Under the pieces are notes generated by a model, which worked only from the letters and a program-made list of their open reading frames with translations, was not told the DNA's origin and ran no database searches. A program made the position numbers and the translations under genes. From assembly GCA_041446545.1 (NCBI GenBank), contig JBGOEJ010000003.1:110818-174817 (forward strand): a stretch of 64,000 bases of DNA, written 5' to 3'. This DNA comes from Fervidibacter canadensis (lineage in GTDB: Bacteria > Armatimonadota > Fervidibacteria > Fervidibacterales > Fervidibacteraceae). Positions 32,278 through 40,531 of this stretch are shown one piece after another (position 1 is the stretch's first letter; each line of letters opens with the position of its first letter).

Positions 32278-32290
32278 TCTTTCGGGCTTT

Positions 32291-32357
32291 GCCTATCGCC
32301 GTTGATAGCCCATCGGGGCTGATAACTTGTTGCGGCTGATAGCCTGTCGTGGCTACT
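32291..32357. repeat. 17-bp tandem repeat array (about four units)
   Basis: On the reverse strand: degenerate AGCGAGTAGCCACGACA, then GGCTATCAGCCGCAACA, AGTTATCAGCCCCGATG and GGCTATCAACGGCGATA, in 17-bp phase. The stop codon of the dehydrogenase gene (TAG, 32353-32355) lies in the first, degenerate unit. Same family as the single copies at 7027, 23088, 23110 and 33451. Confidence 0.75.
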
Positions 32358-33415
32358 CGCTCTTCTTTGCCATGACAACCTCAAAGTTCAGGGCATAAGC
32401 GGGGCGTTCTCCTTTCAGGGCTTGGACGACTTGCTCGGCGACTTTCCGGCGCAACTCCCAAAGGGCTTCCTCGGAATACCATGCCCAATGGGGCGTAGCG
32501 ATGACTTTCGGATGGCAGACCAAGCGCAGGTCAGGATGAGGTTCATTGACGAACACATCCAAACCCGCCGCCGAAACGATGTCTTCATCCAATGCCCAAA
32601 GTAACGCCGCCTCGTCCACCAAACCGCCTCGTGCTGTATTGACGAAGACAACGCCTCGTTTCATTCGGGCGAAAGCGTCACGATTAAAGATGCCTCGTGT
32701 TTCGTCGGTCAAAGGCGCATGGACAGAAATAGCGTCGCTGCGTTCCAGCAAAGTCGCAAAGTCCACCTTCTCCGTCCCGTGCAGGAGCATCTCTTCGTCG
32801 GGCACATAAGGGTCAAAGGCGATAGGTCGGAAGCTAAAGGGGTAAAGCAACTCGGCGACGCGACGGGCGATACGACCGAAACCGAAAAGCCCCACTGTTT
32901 TTCCGATCGTCCGATGAACGGGGGCGATAGTTCGGTAGTTTTGCCACTCGCCTCGCTTCAACCCTGCGTCTCCGACATGCACCTTCCGCCAGCAACAAAG
33001 GAGCAAGGCGACAGCATGGGTGGCGACTTCGTTGACGCTGTAATCGGGCACATTGCACACGATGATGCCCTTTTCCGTCGCGGCAGCGATGTCCACATTG
33101 TCTACACCGACCCCGTAACGGACGATGATGCGGCAACGGTTCAGGTGAGCGATAACTTCTCGGTTGATGGGGCAGCGGTTGGTGATGATGGCATCGGCGT
33201 CCGTGGCTAACGCCGCTGCTTCCTGCGGCGTCCGACAATTGCCGATGACAAGCGTGATGTCGTGGTCGGCAAAAATCGGCGTCCGTGGCTAACGCCGCTG
33301 CTTCCTGCGGCGTCCGACAATTGCCGATGACAAGCGTGATGTCGTGGTCGGCAAAAAATTGTCGCTCCCACGAAAAGTCGGCAAACTCAGCATCGGTGAT
33401 GACGGCGGTCGGCAC
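32353..33415 (-). pseudogene. D-isomer specific 2-hydroxyacid dehydrogenase (CtBP-like), broken by an 82-bp tandem duplication
   Basis: Two consecutive frames together spell one enzyme. N-terminal PTAVITDAEFADFSWERQFF and LVIGNCRTPQEAAALATDAD come from 33415 down to 33277; after the duplication the frame is lost. The rest resumes in another frame (start around 33096 and earlier): IVCNVPDYSVNEVATHA, GKTVGLFGFGRIARRVAELL (NAD-binding), FVNTARGGLVDEAAL, ATPHWAWYSEEA. Removing one 82-bp copy restores a single frame of about 326 aa. Start chosen at GTG 33415 with GAGGTGA upstream; GTG 33424 is an alternative. Confidence 0.85.
33193..33356. repeat. Exact 82-bp tandem duplication
   Basis: Two identical 82-bp copies, 33193-33274 and 33275-33356, lie within the dehydrogenase gene. 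82 is not a multiple of three, so it shifts the frame. No target-site or mobile-element sequence is associated. Confidence 0.95.
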
Positions 33416-33450
33416 CCTTGTCACCTCGCTTTATCAACGATTGTCGGAGC

Positions 33451-33467
33451 GGTTGTTAGCCACCATC
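33451..33467 (+). repeat. Single copy of the 17-bp motif
   Basis: GGTTGTTAGCCACCATC, a diverged member of the GGCTnnnAGCC family, in the gap between the dehydrogenase and the gamma-glutamyltransferase. Confidence 0.4.
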
Positions 33468-33524
33468 GGTCGGTCACAAACTTAACGGCGGCTTCAACTT
33501 TAGCGAGGGAAGGAGTGGAACGGC

Positions 33525-35129
33525 ATGGCAGGGCTGGTCGTCGCTCCGCAAGTGGTGGCGGTAGAAGAAGGCGTCAAGGTCTTGCGGCAGGGTGGCAATG
33601 CCGCCGATGCGGCGGTCGCCGCTGCGATGGTGCAGGGCGTCATTGACCCGCAAATGGGCGGCATCGGCGGGTTCGGTGTCGCCCTCATTTACGACGCTAA
33701 GGCAAAGCGCGTAGATTGCCTTGCCTTTCACGCCCGTGCAGGGAGCAAAGCGACGCCTGACATGTGGGCAGATAAGGTGCTGCGGGAAGCACCTGACGGC
33801 TTTGGCTTTTTCCTTCGGGATGCCGTCAACGATGTCGGACCTGCTTCCGTCGGTGTGCCGGGGACGGTCGCAGGGCTTTATGCCTTGTTGCAGCGTTACG
33901 GCACTTGGTCGTGGCAGCAAGTTTTGCAGCCTGCCATCCGCATCGCTTCGGAAGGGTTTGTCGTCAGCGCCGAACTGGCTCGCAGTTGGAAAGCCCGCGA
34001 GGCTTTCCCTGAACGCCCGTCTTTGCTGCAGCGCTTGCAGATGTCTCCCGAAGCCCACCGCCTCTTTCTCAAACCCAACGGCGCTCCTTACGAGGCAGGA
34101 GAAGTTTTGCGCAATCCCGATTTGGCTCGGACATTGACGGCGCTTTCAGAGCATGGTCCTGACGAGTTTTATCGGGGCACTATCGCTGCTGCCATCGTCG
34201 CTGAAGTGGAAGGGCGGGGCGGTCATTTCACTCGCCAAGACTTGGAAGGCTACCGTGTCCGTTGGCACGAGCCCGTGCGGGCAACCTATCGGAATTACGA
34301 GGTCGTCTCCGCTCCGTTGCCTGCGGGGGGCTTAACTGTTTTGCAAATCCTTCGGTTGCTGGAAGGGTTTGACCTGACGAAGTTGGGGCACAACTCGCCC
34401 GACTACTTGTTCGTCGTCGCTCAAGCCTTTAAAGCCGCCTTCACCGACAAGGTGCGCCATCTGGGCGACCCAGAGTTTGTGCCCGTGCCCGTTGACGAGT
34501 TACTTTCGGAGGAACATTTGTCGGAATGGCGGGCACGCATTGAACGGGGTGAAGTGCTGACAGTGCCTCGCCTGATCGCCGAGCCGCACGGCACGACGCA
34601 TCTCACCGTCGTGGATAGCGACGGTAACATCGTCGCCCTAACCCACACGCTGGGCTCTTCATCGGGGGTCATCCCACGCGGGACGGGCTTCATGCTCAAC
34701 AATGCGATGGTGGGCTTTCATCCCTTGCCCGGCAACCCCAACTCCATCGCTCAAGGCAAAGCGCGCCTTTCAGGGATGGCGCCGACCATCGTGTTCTGCG
34801 ATGGCGAACCGATGTTAGTCTTGGGCGCACCAGGCGGCGCCCGCATCGTCAGCGGCATCGTGCAAGTGTTGCTGAACATCGTGGACTTTCAGATGACGCC
34901 GACGGAGGCGGTCTCTGCGCCTCGCTTTGATGCTCAAGTCCATGCCATTGAGTGTCAAGCCCGCATCCCTTCGTGGGTGCTGGAAGCGGTGGAGCGAAAA
35001 GGGCAACCGTGTGGGAAGTTCCCGCAAAGTTATGGCGGCATTGCGTTGGTGCAGGTGGCGATGCGACAGAGACGCCGATGGGTGGGCGCTTCCGACCCAG
35101 CAGGTGGCGGTGTCGCCCTATCGGCATGA
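33525..35129 (+). CDS. ggt: Gamma-glutamyltransferase
   Basis: 534 aa N-terminal nucleophile hydrolase. GGNAADAAVAAAMVQGVIDPQMGGIGGFGVALIY near the N-terminus, NGKxx-type large subunit (LQPAIRIASEGFVVSAEL), self-cleavage site GTTHLTVVDSDGNIVALTHT where the second Thr near residue 357 becomes the nucleophile, and GAPGGARIVSGIVQVLLNIVDF. Transfers or hydrolyses gamma-glutamyl groups, e.g. of glutathione or gamma-glutamyl peptides. No signal peptide is evident, so it may be cytoplasmic or the start is downstream of a lost leader. GGAAGGAGTGG before the ATG. Confidence 0.93.
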   Translation: MAGLVVAPQVVAVEEGVKVLRQGGNAADAAVAAAMVQGVIDPQMGGIGGFGVALIYDAKAKRVDCLAFHARAGSKATPDMWADKVLREAPDGFGFFLRDAVNDVGPASVGVPGTVAGLYALLQRYGTWSWQQVLQPAIRIASEGFVVSAELARSWKAREAFPERPSLLQRLQMSPEAHRLFLKPNGAPYEAGEVLRNPDLARTLTALSEHGPDEFYRGTIAAAIVAEVEGRGGHFTRQDLEGYRVRWHEPVRATYRNYEVVSAPLPAGGLTVLQILRLLEGFDLTKLGHNSPDYLFVVAQAFKAAFTDKVRHLGDPEFVPVPVDELLSEEHLSEWRARIERGEVLTVPRLIAEPHGTTHLTVVDSDGNIVALTHTLGSSSGVIPRGTGFMLNNAMVGFHPLPGNPNSIAQGKARLSGMAPTIVFCDGEPMLVLGAPGGARIVSGIVQVLLNIVDFQMTPTEAVSAPRFDAQVHAIECQARIPSWVLEAVERKGQPCGKFPQSYGGIALVQVAMRQRRRWVGASDPAGGGVALSA

Positions 35130-35153
35130 CAGTATGCAAGGAGGTTGACCGTG

Positions 35154-35420
35154 ATGAAGCGCCGAGAGTATGGGCGCTATATCGTCAGCGACCCGAAGGT
35201 TTGTCATGGGGCGCTGACTTTCAAAGGCACGAGAATCCTCGTCTCCGTCGTCTTGGACATGGTGGCAAGGGGCATGAGTTGGGACGAAATCTGCCGCAAC
35301 TTTGACGGCTATCTGACCCACGAACATATCGCTGAAGCGGTGAAGTTAGCAAAGGACGCACTAATGCGACAGGTGAACCGACAGCGGGTGACAGTGGCAA
35401 AGGTCGGGAGTGCTCAATGA
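35154..35420 (+). CDS. DUF433-domain protein, likely antitoxin
   Basis: 88 aa from ATG 35154 with GGAGG nine bases upstream. DUF433 core: YIVSDPKVCHGALTFKGTRILVSVVLDMVARGMSWDEICRNFDGYLTHEHIAEAVKLAKDAL, a winged-helix DNA-binding type seen as VapB-like antitoxins. The stop overlaps the next gene (ATGA). Likely autoregulates the pair. Confidence 0.85.
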   Translation: MKRREYGRYIVSDPKVCHGALTFKGTRILVSVVLDMVARGMSWDEICRNFDGYLTHEHIAEAVKLAKDALMRQVNRQRVTVAKVGSAQ

Positions 35421-35812
35421 TCGTGTTAGACCAAAACATCCCAACCGATGAGCGGCGGAAGTTGGAGCGTTGGGGTATTCACACCCGCAAGATCGGTGTG
35501 GACATCGGCTGGGCATGGATGGACGATGTGGGGCAAGTTTTGCCGTTGCTGCACTCTTTGCGCCAACCGACCTTTTTCACTTTGGACTTGGGCTTTTACC
35601 ATCGCCGCTTTTGTCACGACCGTTACTGCCTCGTCGTCTTCGATGTCGCCGACACGCAAGTGGCGGAGTTTGTGCGGAAGTTTCTGCGTCACCCTTTGTT
35701 TCGGACAAAGGCAAAGCGGATGGGAAAAGTGATGTTGGTGAGTTCGGAGGGAGTTCGTTGGTGGACAAAGGGAATGCCCAAAGAGTTTCGGGCAGCGTGG
35801 ACATCCCATTAG
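35417..35812 (+). CDS. PIN-like (DUF5615-type) toxin
   Basis: 131 aa. N-terminal acidic VLDQNIPTDERRKLERWG, FFTLDLGFYHRRFC and VVFDVADTQVAEFVRKFLRH resemble the DUF5615/Mut7-C PIN-like family, a putative RNase. DUF433-DUF5615 pairs are a known toxin-antitoxin arrangement, and the four-base overlap supports it. C-terminal 40 residues are basic/Trp-rich and less typical. Confidence 0.75.
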   Translation: MIVLDQNIPTDERRKLERWGIHTRKIGVDIGWAWMDDVGQVLPLLHSLRQPTFFTLDLGFYHRRFCHDRYCLVVFDVADTQVAEFVRKFLRHPLFRTKAKRMGKVMLVSSEGVRWWTKGMPKEFRAAWTSH

Positions 35813-35892
35813 CGTAGACAAAAACACAGACAACAAGCGATGGATCATCCAACCGTCGCCTGTTGCCTTTACCTCGTATCGCCTTGAATTTC

Positions 35893-36330
35893 TCAACGGG
35901 CTTGGGCGAGCCAGAGGGCGCGACGGAGAGGGCGGGCGACTTTCGGCGTCGGTAGGATGGTTCGGAGCGCCCGCGCAGTGTTGCGACCCCATTGGCTCGC
36001 TAAGTGGCGCACCGTCGTGCCATTGGCGCGGGCATCATCGGGCGTGACAGTCACAAACAAGACGCCCGTGACCCAGATCGTCGCCCAACCGTTGTGGTGG
36101 CGGACGCCAACGGTGGGCAATGCTCCTCGGTCGTAGAGGCGGGTGAAAACTTGTGTCAAGCGTTCTTGCACGACGCCCGCCCGCGCTTGAGGGCTTAATC
36201 CGCCTGCTGCAACGCGAAAGCGGAAAAAGAATTCTCCCGCGAACGCCACATCACTGGGCGTTTGCTGGGCGACGCTAAGTCCAACCGCACTGGCGACGAC
36301 CGCCATCACCGTCAACCAACGCAACCGCAT
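35893..36330 (-). CDS. Hypothetical secreted protein
   Basis: 145 aa. Signal peptide LRWLTVMAVVASAVGLSVA, then AFAGEFFFRFRVAAGGLSPQARAGVVQERLTQVFTRLYD, ATIWVTGVLFVTVTPDDARANGTTVRHLASQWGRNTARALRTIL. The C-terminal part resembles the N-terminal region of some mechanosensitive channel and small secreted families in which VTPDDARANG precedes a helix, but no channel domain follows. Function unknown. Reverse strand, followed by another small secreted-type gene 73 bp upstream. Confidence 0.65.
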   Translation of the reverse strand: MRLRWLTVMAVVASAVGLSVAQQTPSDVAFAGEFFFRFRVAAGGLSPQARAGVVQERLTQVFTRLYDRGALPTVGVRHHNGWATIWVTGVLFVTVTPDDARANGTTVRHLASQWGRNTARALRTILPTPKVARPLRRALWLAQAR

Positions 36331-36403
36331 AAATCACCCCCCCAATAGATTGTTTTGCCTTTGGGCGGCGATAGACCATCTTGTTCTTGCGGGTTTGGGC
36401 GCC

Positions 36404-36802
36404 TCACAACTTCAAGTCAATGATCGCCGAGACACCGACCCCCGTGACCTGCTTGATGCCTCGGGTGACATTGACATCGGAGACGGGCACCAAAATTTTC
36501 GCCCGCGCCGAACCCATCAAGTTGGCTTCCAATTGGGCGACGGCTTCTACCTTCTTGACGAGCCAAGGCGAACCCATCACTTGAGCGGCGCCGACCCGAA
36601 GCCCTTCTCCGACACTGATGATGGGGACGACTTTGGTGGATTGGGCTTTGATGCCATTGCGACCCATCACAGAGTTAATGCCCTTGTTCAACTCGTTAGC
36701 GAGGGCTTTTGTCAGAACAATTGCCCCTATGCCCTTCAAGATGCGCTCCTGCGCCAACACGCCACCGACGACGACCGCTGCAATAAGCCCAGCGATACCC
36801 AT
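36404..36802 (-). CDS. Hypothetical protein with N-terminal membrane segment, start uncertain
   Basis: 132 aa. GIAGLIAAVVVGGVLA is a membrane or signal segment; the rest is beta-rich (RILKGIGAIVLTKALANELNKGINSVM, KVEAVAQLEANLMGSARAKILVPVSDVNVTRGIKQVTGVGVSAI). An excellent ribosome site GGAGGTGAC (36829-36821) precedes an out-of-frame ATG at 36815 (MKRID...), so either the true start is 36802 with a distant ribosome site or there is a one-base indel here. Unknown family. Confidence 0.6.
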   Translation of the reverse strand: MGIAGLIAAVVVGGVLAQERILKGIGAIVLTKALANELNKGINSVMGRNGIKAQSTKVVPIISVGEGLRVGAAQVMGSPWLVKKVEAVAQLEANLMGSARAKILVPVSDVNVTRGIKQVTGVGVSAIIDLKL

Positions 36803-37005
36803 CGATTCGCTTCATTGCCTGTCACCTCCAAAGGAGTTAGCGATTTTTCACCGACCATTATAACTGGTTGTTGCCTTGATGGGAAGGTCTAAATCATCCC
36901 CCGAAGGCGATTTTCGGAGATGGCGAAGGGGGATGGCAACTAACCAAAGGTCTGAATCTTTATCGTTTCCGCCTCGTTTCCCCTCCCGATAACAAAAACG
37001 ACCAA

Positions 37006-37077
37006 TGGGCGGTGCAGGATTTGAACCTGCGACCTCTTGCTCGTGAAGCAAGCGCTCTGCCCCTGAGCTAACCGCCC
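37006..37077 (-). tRNA. tRNA-Val(CAC)
   Basis: Reverse strand 72-nt cloverleaf: acceptor GGGCGGT/ACCGCCC, discriminator A, D-arm TAGCTCAGGGGCAGAGC, anticodon stem CTTGC/GCAAG with loop TTCACGA (anticodon CAC), T-loop GGTTCAAATCC. CCA is not encoded (TTG follows), unlike the two serine tRNAs, so the CCA enzyme is required. Confidence 0.95.
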
Positions 37078-37105
37078 ATCGGCACGCTTAAGTATAACGC
37101 AGCCG

Positions 37106-38167
37106 TCAAAGATAAAGGCGAAAGATGGCAAACTCCACCCAACGCACCCCGTAAACCATTGCGATGACGCAAAGCACTACCGCCACATAGAGAGTCATTG
37201 TCTCGTTGTTCAAGCCCAATGGGTCAAAAGTTTTCGGGGGTGTGAAGGCAATTTTCATCCAAAGGTCGTTGAGCCAACGGACTGCCCCCGCATAGAGGGC
37301 TTGATATTGCTGCCAAAACAGAACCAGCAGGATAGGGGGCGTAAAGAAACTGATAGGGGCAAGCCAATCATACTTGACTTGCTGGTGCGTTAGGTAGATG
37401 GGGCATCGGTGACAGGGAGGGCGCTGTCCTTTTTGCCATCCCAGTAAAGTGCCTGTCGCTAAAGATTCCACCTTCAAACCTGCCTTCTCCGAGAGCCCTG
37501 CCATCAAAGCATCTACGATGGAAGCGTTGCATTGGCAACCACCTTTCAACTTCCAACAAGGTCGGCGCCGCTGTTTGACAGGACAATGCTCGCACATCAT
37601 TCGCTCCACGACGGGCAGTTTCCAGCAAGGTGATAGCGGCGTGAGGAGGGGGCGACGACGCGGCGGTTTCCTTTCTGCCTGCTGTATCTGAACGACCAAG
37701 AGCGCCTCTTTACCTACCCGCCAACGCAGTGTCGGTCCGTAGCGCCAGTAATCCAAAAACGCCCAAATAGCGTGCCCTAATCCTGTCAGCAACAAAGGCG
37801 TTAGAAGGCTACGCATCGCATAAGCGCCTTGCATGACCAACCCTGTGTTGGCTCCTGCCACAGCGGCAAAAAGGAAAGGGGTGACAAACCAAGCGAAAGC
37901 ACCACCGATCAGCATGATTGTCCCGATGGGACGCCACTCCCAGAAGACACCGACCAAGCCCAAGGCGATTGCCCAACCGCAGCAATAAAGGAAGTAGCCG
38001 AGGGTGTTGGCGACCATGCTGACCCGAGCGACATCTGTGGGATTGGTGAAGTAGCCGCGCAATCCGCCCCAAATCAAGTAGGCGAGGGCAAGGATGGCGA
38101 GGATACCACCCCCTTGAAGAAGCCAACGGCTTACCTCTCGCCGCCAAAAAGCCCAGTCGTGCCTCAT
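37106..38167 (-). CDS. Cys-rich polytopic membrane protein downstream of pilT
   Basis: 353 aa. Predicted segments near 18-35, 50-78, 82-110, 117-140, 270-290 and 330-350. Between them (about 180-265) is a cytoplasmic domain with at least seven Cys: SPCWKL, CEHCPVK, PCWKLKGGCQCN and PCHRCPIYL, suggestive of a metal or Fe-S cluster. Start overlaps the upstream pilT stop by four bases, so it is translationally coupled to a PilT motor. Function unknown. Confidence 0.6.
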   Translation of the reverse strand: MRHDWAFWRREVSRWLLQGGGILAILALAYLIWGGLRGYFTNPTDVARVSMVANTLGYFLYCCGWAIALGLVGVFWEWRPIGTIMLIGGAFAWFVTPFLFAAVAGANTGLVMQGAYAMRSLLTPLLLTGLGHAIWAFLDYWRYGPTLRWRVGKEALLVVQIQQAERKPPRRRPLLTPLSPCWKLPVVERMMCEHCPVKQRRRPCWKLKGGCQCNASIVDALMAGLSEKAGLKVESLATGTLLGWQKGQRPPCHRCPIYLTHQQVKYDWLAPISFFTPPILLVLFWQQYQALYAGAVRWLNDLWMKIAFTPPKTFDPLGLNNETMTLYVAVVLCVIAMVYGVRWVEFAIFRLYL

Positions 38168-39258
38168 GAAGAGGCTGCCCCCTTCTTAGCCGCTTGCACC
38201 AACTCCAGCAAATAGTCGGGGTTGTTGGCTTCTGCCAAGGCATCGTCCAAAGTGACCAAGCCCTGCGAGACCAACTGAGCAAGGCTTTGCTCCAGCGTTA
38301 TCATCCCTTGCCGCAAGCCCGTTTGAATGACTGATGGCAACTGAAAAGTTTTGCCCTCGCGGATAAGTGCCCGAGCGGCACTGGTGCCGACCAGCACCTC
38401 AAAAGCCGCCACCATCCCTTTGCCGTCTGCCCGCCGCAACAATCGTTGAGCGATGACGCCGACAAGGCTGACAGACAATTGCATCCGAATTTGCTGCTGC
38501 TGGTGGGTCGGGAAGACATCAATAATGCGGTCAACGGTTTGAGGGGCGTCAACGGTGTGCAGGGTGGCAAAGACCAAGTGTCCCGTCTCCGCTGCCGTGA
38601 TGGCTAAGGCGATCGTTTCCAAATCCCGCATCTCACCGATGAGGATGACATCGGGGTCCTCTCGCAGGACGTATTTGAGGGCGTTGGCGAAGGAGTGGGT
38701 GTCTCGCCCGACTTCTCGTTGGTTGACGAGCGCCATCTTGTCGGTGTGGACGAACTCAATTGGGTCTTCTACGGTGATGATGTGGAGCGGAAAGCGCTGG
38801 TTGATGTAGTCAATCATGGATGCCAAAGTTGTCGTCTTGCCCGAACCTGCAGGTCCTGTGACCAAGACGATGCCGCGCGGGCGCTCACAGAATTGGCGCA
38901 CGACTGGGGGTAAGCCCAATTCTTCAAAGGTGGGGATGCGGGGCGGGATGATGCGGTAAAAGGCGACGATAGTGCCTCGTTGCAAGGCTAAGTTCGCCCG
39001 CACTCTTGCCCCTTCCACCGTCGTGAAAGCGAAGTCCAATTCTTTGCGATGTTCAAATTGGGCAATTTGGTCAGGGGTTAGGACGCTGTAGGCAAGGCGA
39101 CGAACCTCTTCGGGAGGAAGGGGCGGGGTGTTGGCTCTGTAAAGTTCGCCGTAAAGGCGGAACAGGGGCGGAGAACCAGCCTTAAGGTGCACATCGGAGC
39201 AGTTGCGCTGCAAAGCGACCCGAAGGATGTCTTCCAGTGTCAAGGCAGTTTGCGTCAC
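38164..39258 (-). CDS. pilT: PilT-type twitching motility ATPase (second copy)
   Basis: 364 aa from GTG 39258 (GGGAGGTGGG upstream); a longer frame to 39363 would overlap the other PilT gene and is rejected. N-terminal domain, then Walker A TGPAGSGKTTTLASMI, Asp box ITVEDPIEFVHTDKMALVNQREVG, Walker B VILIGEMRDLETIALAITAAETGHLVFATLHT, RIIDVFPTHQQQQIRMQLS. Powers retraction of type IV pili. No other pilin gene seen nearby. Confidence 0.93.
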   Translation of the reverse strand: MTQTALTLEDILRVALQRNCSDVHLKAGSPPLFRLYGELYRANTPPLPPEEVRRLAYSVLTPDQIAQFEHRKELDFAFTTVEGARVRANLALQRGTIVAFYRIIPPRIPTFEELGLPPVVRQFCERPRGIVLVTGPAGSGKTTTLASMIDYINQRFPLHIITVEDPIEFVHTDKMALVNQREVGRDTHSFANALKYVLREDPDVILIGEMRDLETIALAITAAETGHLVFATLHTVDAPQTVDRIIDVFPTHQQQQIRMQLSVSLVGVIAQRLLRRADGKGMVAAFEVLVGTSAARALIREGKTFQLPSVIQTGLRQGMITLEQSLAQLVSQGLVTLDDALAEANNPDYLLELVQAAKKGAASS

Positions 39259-39275
39259 AAAACCCACCTCCCTTT

Positions 39276-40382
39276 TCAAGAGGTCGCAAAGGCAGCGGCT
39301 TGTTCGGCGGAGATCAACCCTGCCTCTAAGCAGCGGGCTTTGAAGTCTACGGGATTGCTGCACTTCATGAAAGCGTCCTCAAAACTGACGATTTTCTCCT
39401 GCACGAGTTGAAAGAGGTGGTCATCCAACATCTGACAACCCAGTTCTGCCCCTGCCTTAATGTGGCTGTAAATCTGGTCGGTGCGCCCTTGACGAATAAG
39501 GGTGCGGACGGCGGGGGTGACAATCATGATTTCCATCGCCGCCACCCGCCCTGGTCGGTCGCAGCGGGGGACTAATTGTTGGGAGACGACGGCTTGCAAG
39601 GTCGTGGACAATTGCACCCTAATTTGCGGCTGTCGGTCGGGCTCAAAGGCGTCAATAATGCGGTCAATGGTTTGGGGGGCATCAATGGTGTGGACCGTGC
39701 TGAAAACCAAGTGTCCTGTCTCAGCGGCGGTGATTGCCAGCGCCATCGTCTCCAAATCCCGCATCTCCCCGACCAAAATCACATCAGGGTTTTGGCGCAT
39801 GACATGGCGCAGGGCTTCGGCGAAACTCTCCGTGTCCGCCCCCACTTCTCGTTGGGTGATAGAGGCTAACTTGTCTTCGTGCCAATACTCAATGGGTTCT
39901 TCAATGGTGACGATGTGAGCGCGGCGGTTTTCGTTGATGTAATCCACCATCGCCGCTAAGGTCGTCGTCTTGCCTGAGCCAGTCGGTCCTGTCACCAGCA
40001 CCAATCCCCGCCTGAGTAGGGCAATTTTTTTGAGCACCTGTGGCAAACCCAATTCGTCAATTGTCCGAACGCGGCTTGGGATGACCCGAAAGACACCCCC
40101 TAAGTTCCCTTGCTGGTGAAACAGATTGACCCGAAAGCGACTGATGCCAGGCAACTCGTATGCCATGTCCAACTCCCGCTGCCGTTCTAACCGCTGGATT
40201 TGTTCTTCGGTGAGGATGGCGTAAATCAACTGGCGAATGGATTCAGGGGTCAGCGTGGGGTAATCGGTGCGGGTGAGGCGACCGTGAATGCGGAAGAAGG
40301 GGGGTTGACCGACCTTTAGGTGCAAGTCACTCCCATCCCGTTGCACCAAGTCCGTCAAGATGTCATTGAGGTGCAGCGCCAT
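39276..40382 (-). CDS. pilT: PilT-type twitching motility ATPase (first copy)
   Basis: 368 aa from ATG 40382 (GAGGAGGTGGCGGCT upstream; GTG 40391 is an alternative). TGPTGSGKTTTLAAMVDYINENRRAHIVTIEEPIEYWHEDKLASI, VILVGEMRDLETMALAITAAETGHLVFSTVHTIDAPQTI. Same architecture as the downstream copy; paralogous PilT/PilU-like pairs are common. 17-bp gap to the second gene. Confidence 0.93.
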   Translation of the reverse strand: MALHLNDILTDLVQRDGSDLHLKVGQPPFFRIHGRLTRTDYPTLTPESIRQLIYAILTEEQIQRLERQRELDMAYELPGISRFRVNLFHQQGNLGGVFRVIPSRVRTIDELGLPQVLKKIALLRRGLVLVTGPTGSGKTTTLAAMVDYINENRRAHIVTIEEPIEYWHEDKLASITQREVGADTESFAEALRHVMRQNPDVILVGEMRDLETMALAITAAETGHLVFSTVHTIDAPQTIDRIIDAFEPDRQPQIRVQLSTTLQAVVSQQLVPRCDRPGRVAAMEIMIVTPAVRTLIRQGRTDQIYSHIKAGAELGCQMLDDHLFQLVQEKIVSFEDAFMKCSNPVDFKARCLEAGLISAEQAAAFATS

Positions 40383-40531
40383 AGCCGCCACCTCCTCTCG
40401 GTGCCGTCACGACCGAAGATGTCCGACGGCACTCATTTTGACGCATCCGCTACCCTTTGTCGTTCCCTGCCGAAAAATCCGCAAAGAAATTTCCGCCATG
40501 CCGACGGAGGCTTCAAAGCGAGTCTTCAATT

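Noticed and set aside
32291..32357. Possible CRISPR array
   Set aside because: Units of 17 bp are contiguous with no spacers, and no cas genes are near.
38164..40382. PilT pair as a recent duplication
   Set aside because: The two proteins differ throughout outside the ATPase motifs, so they are older paralogues.
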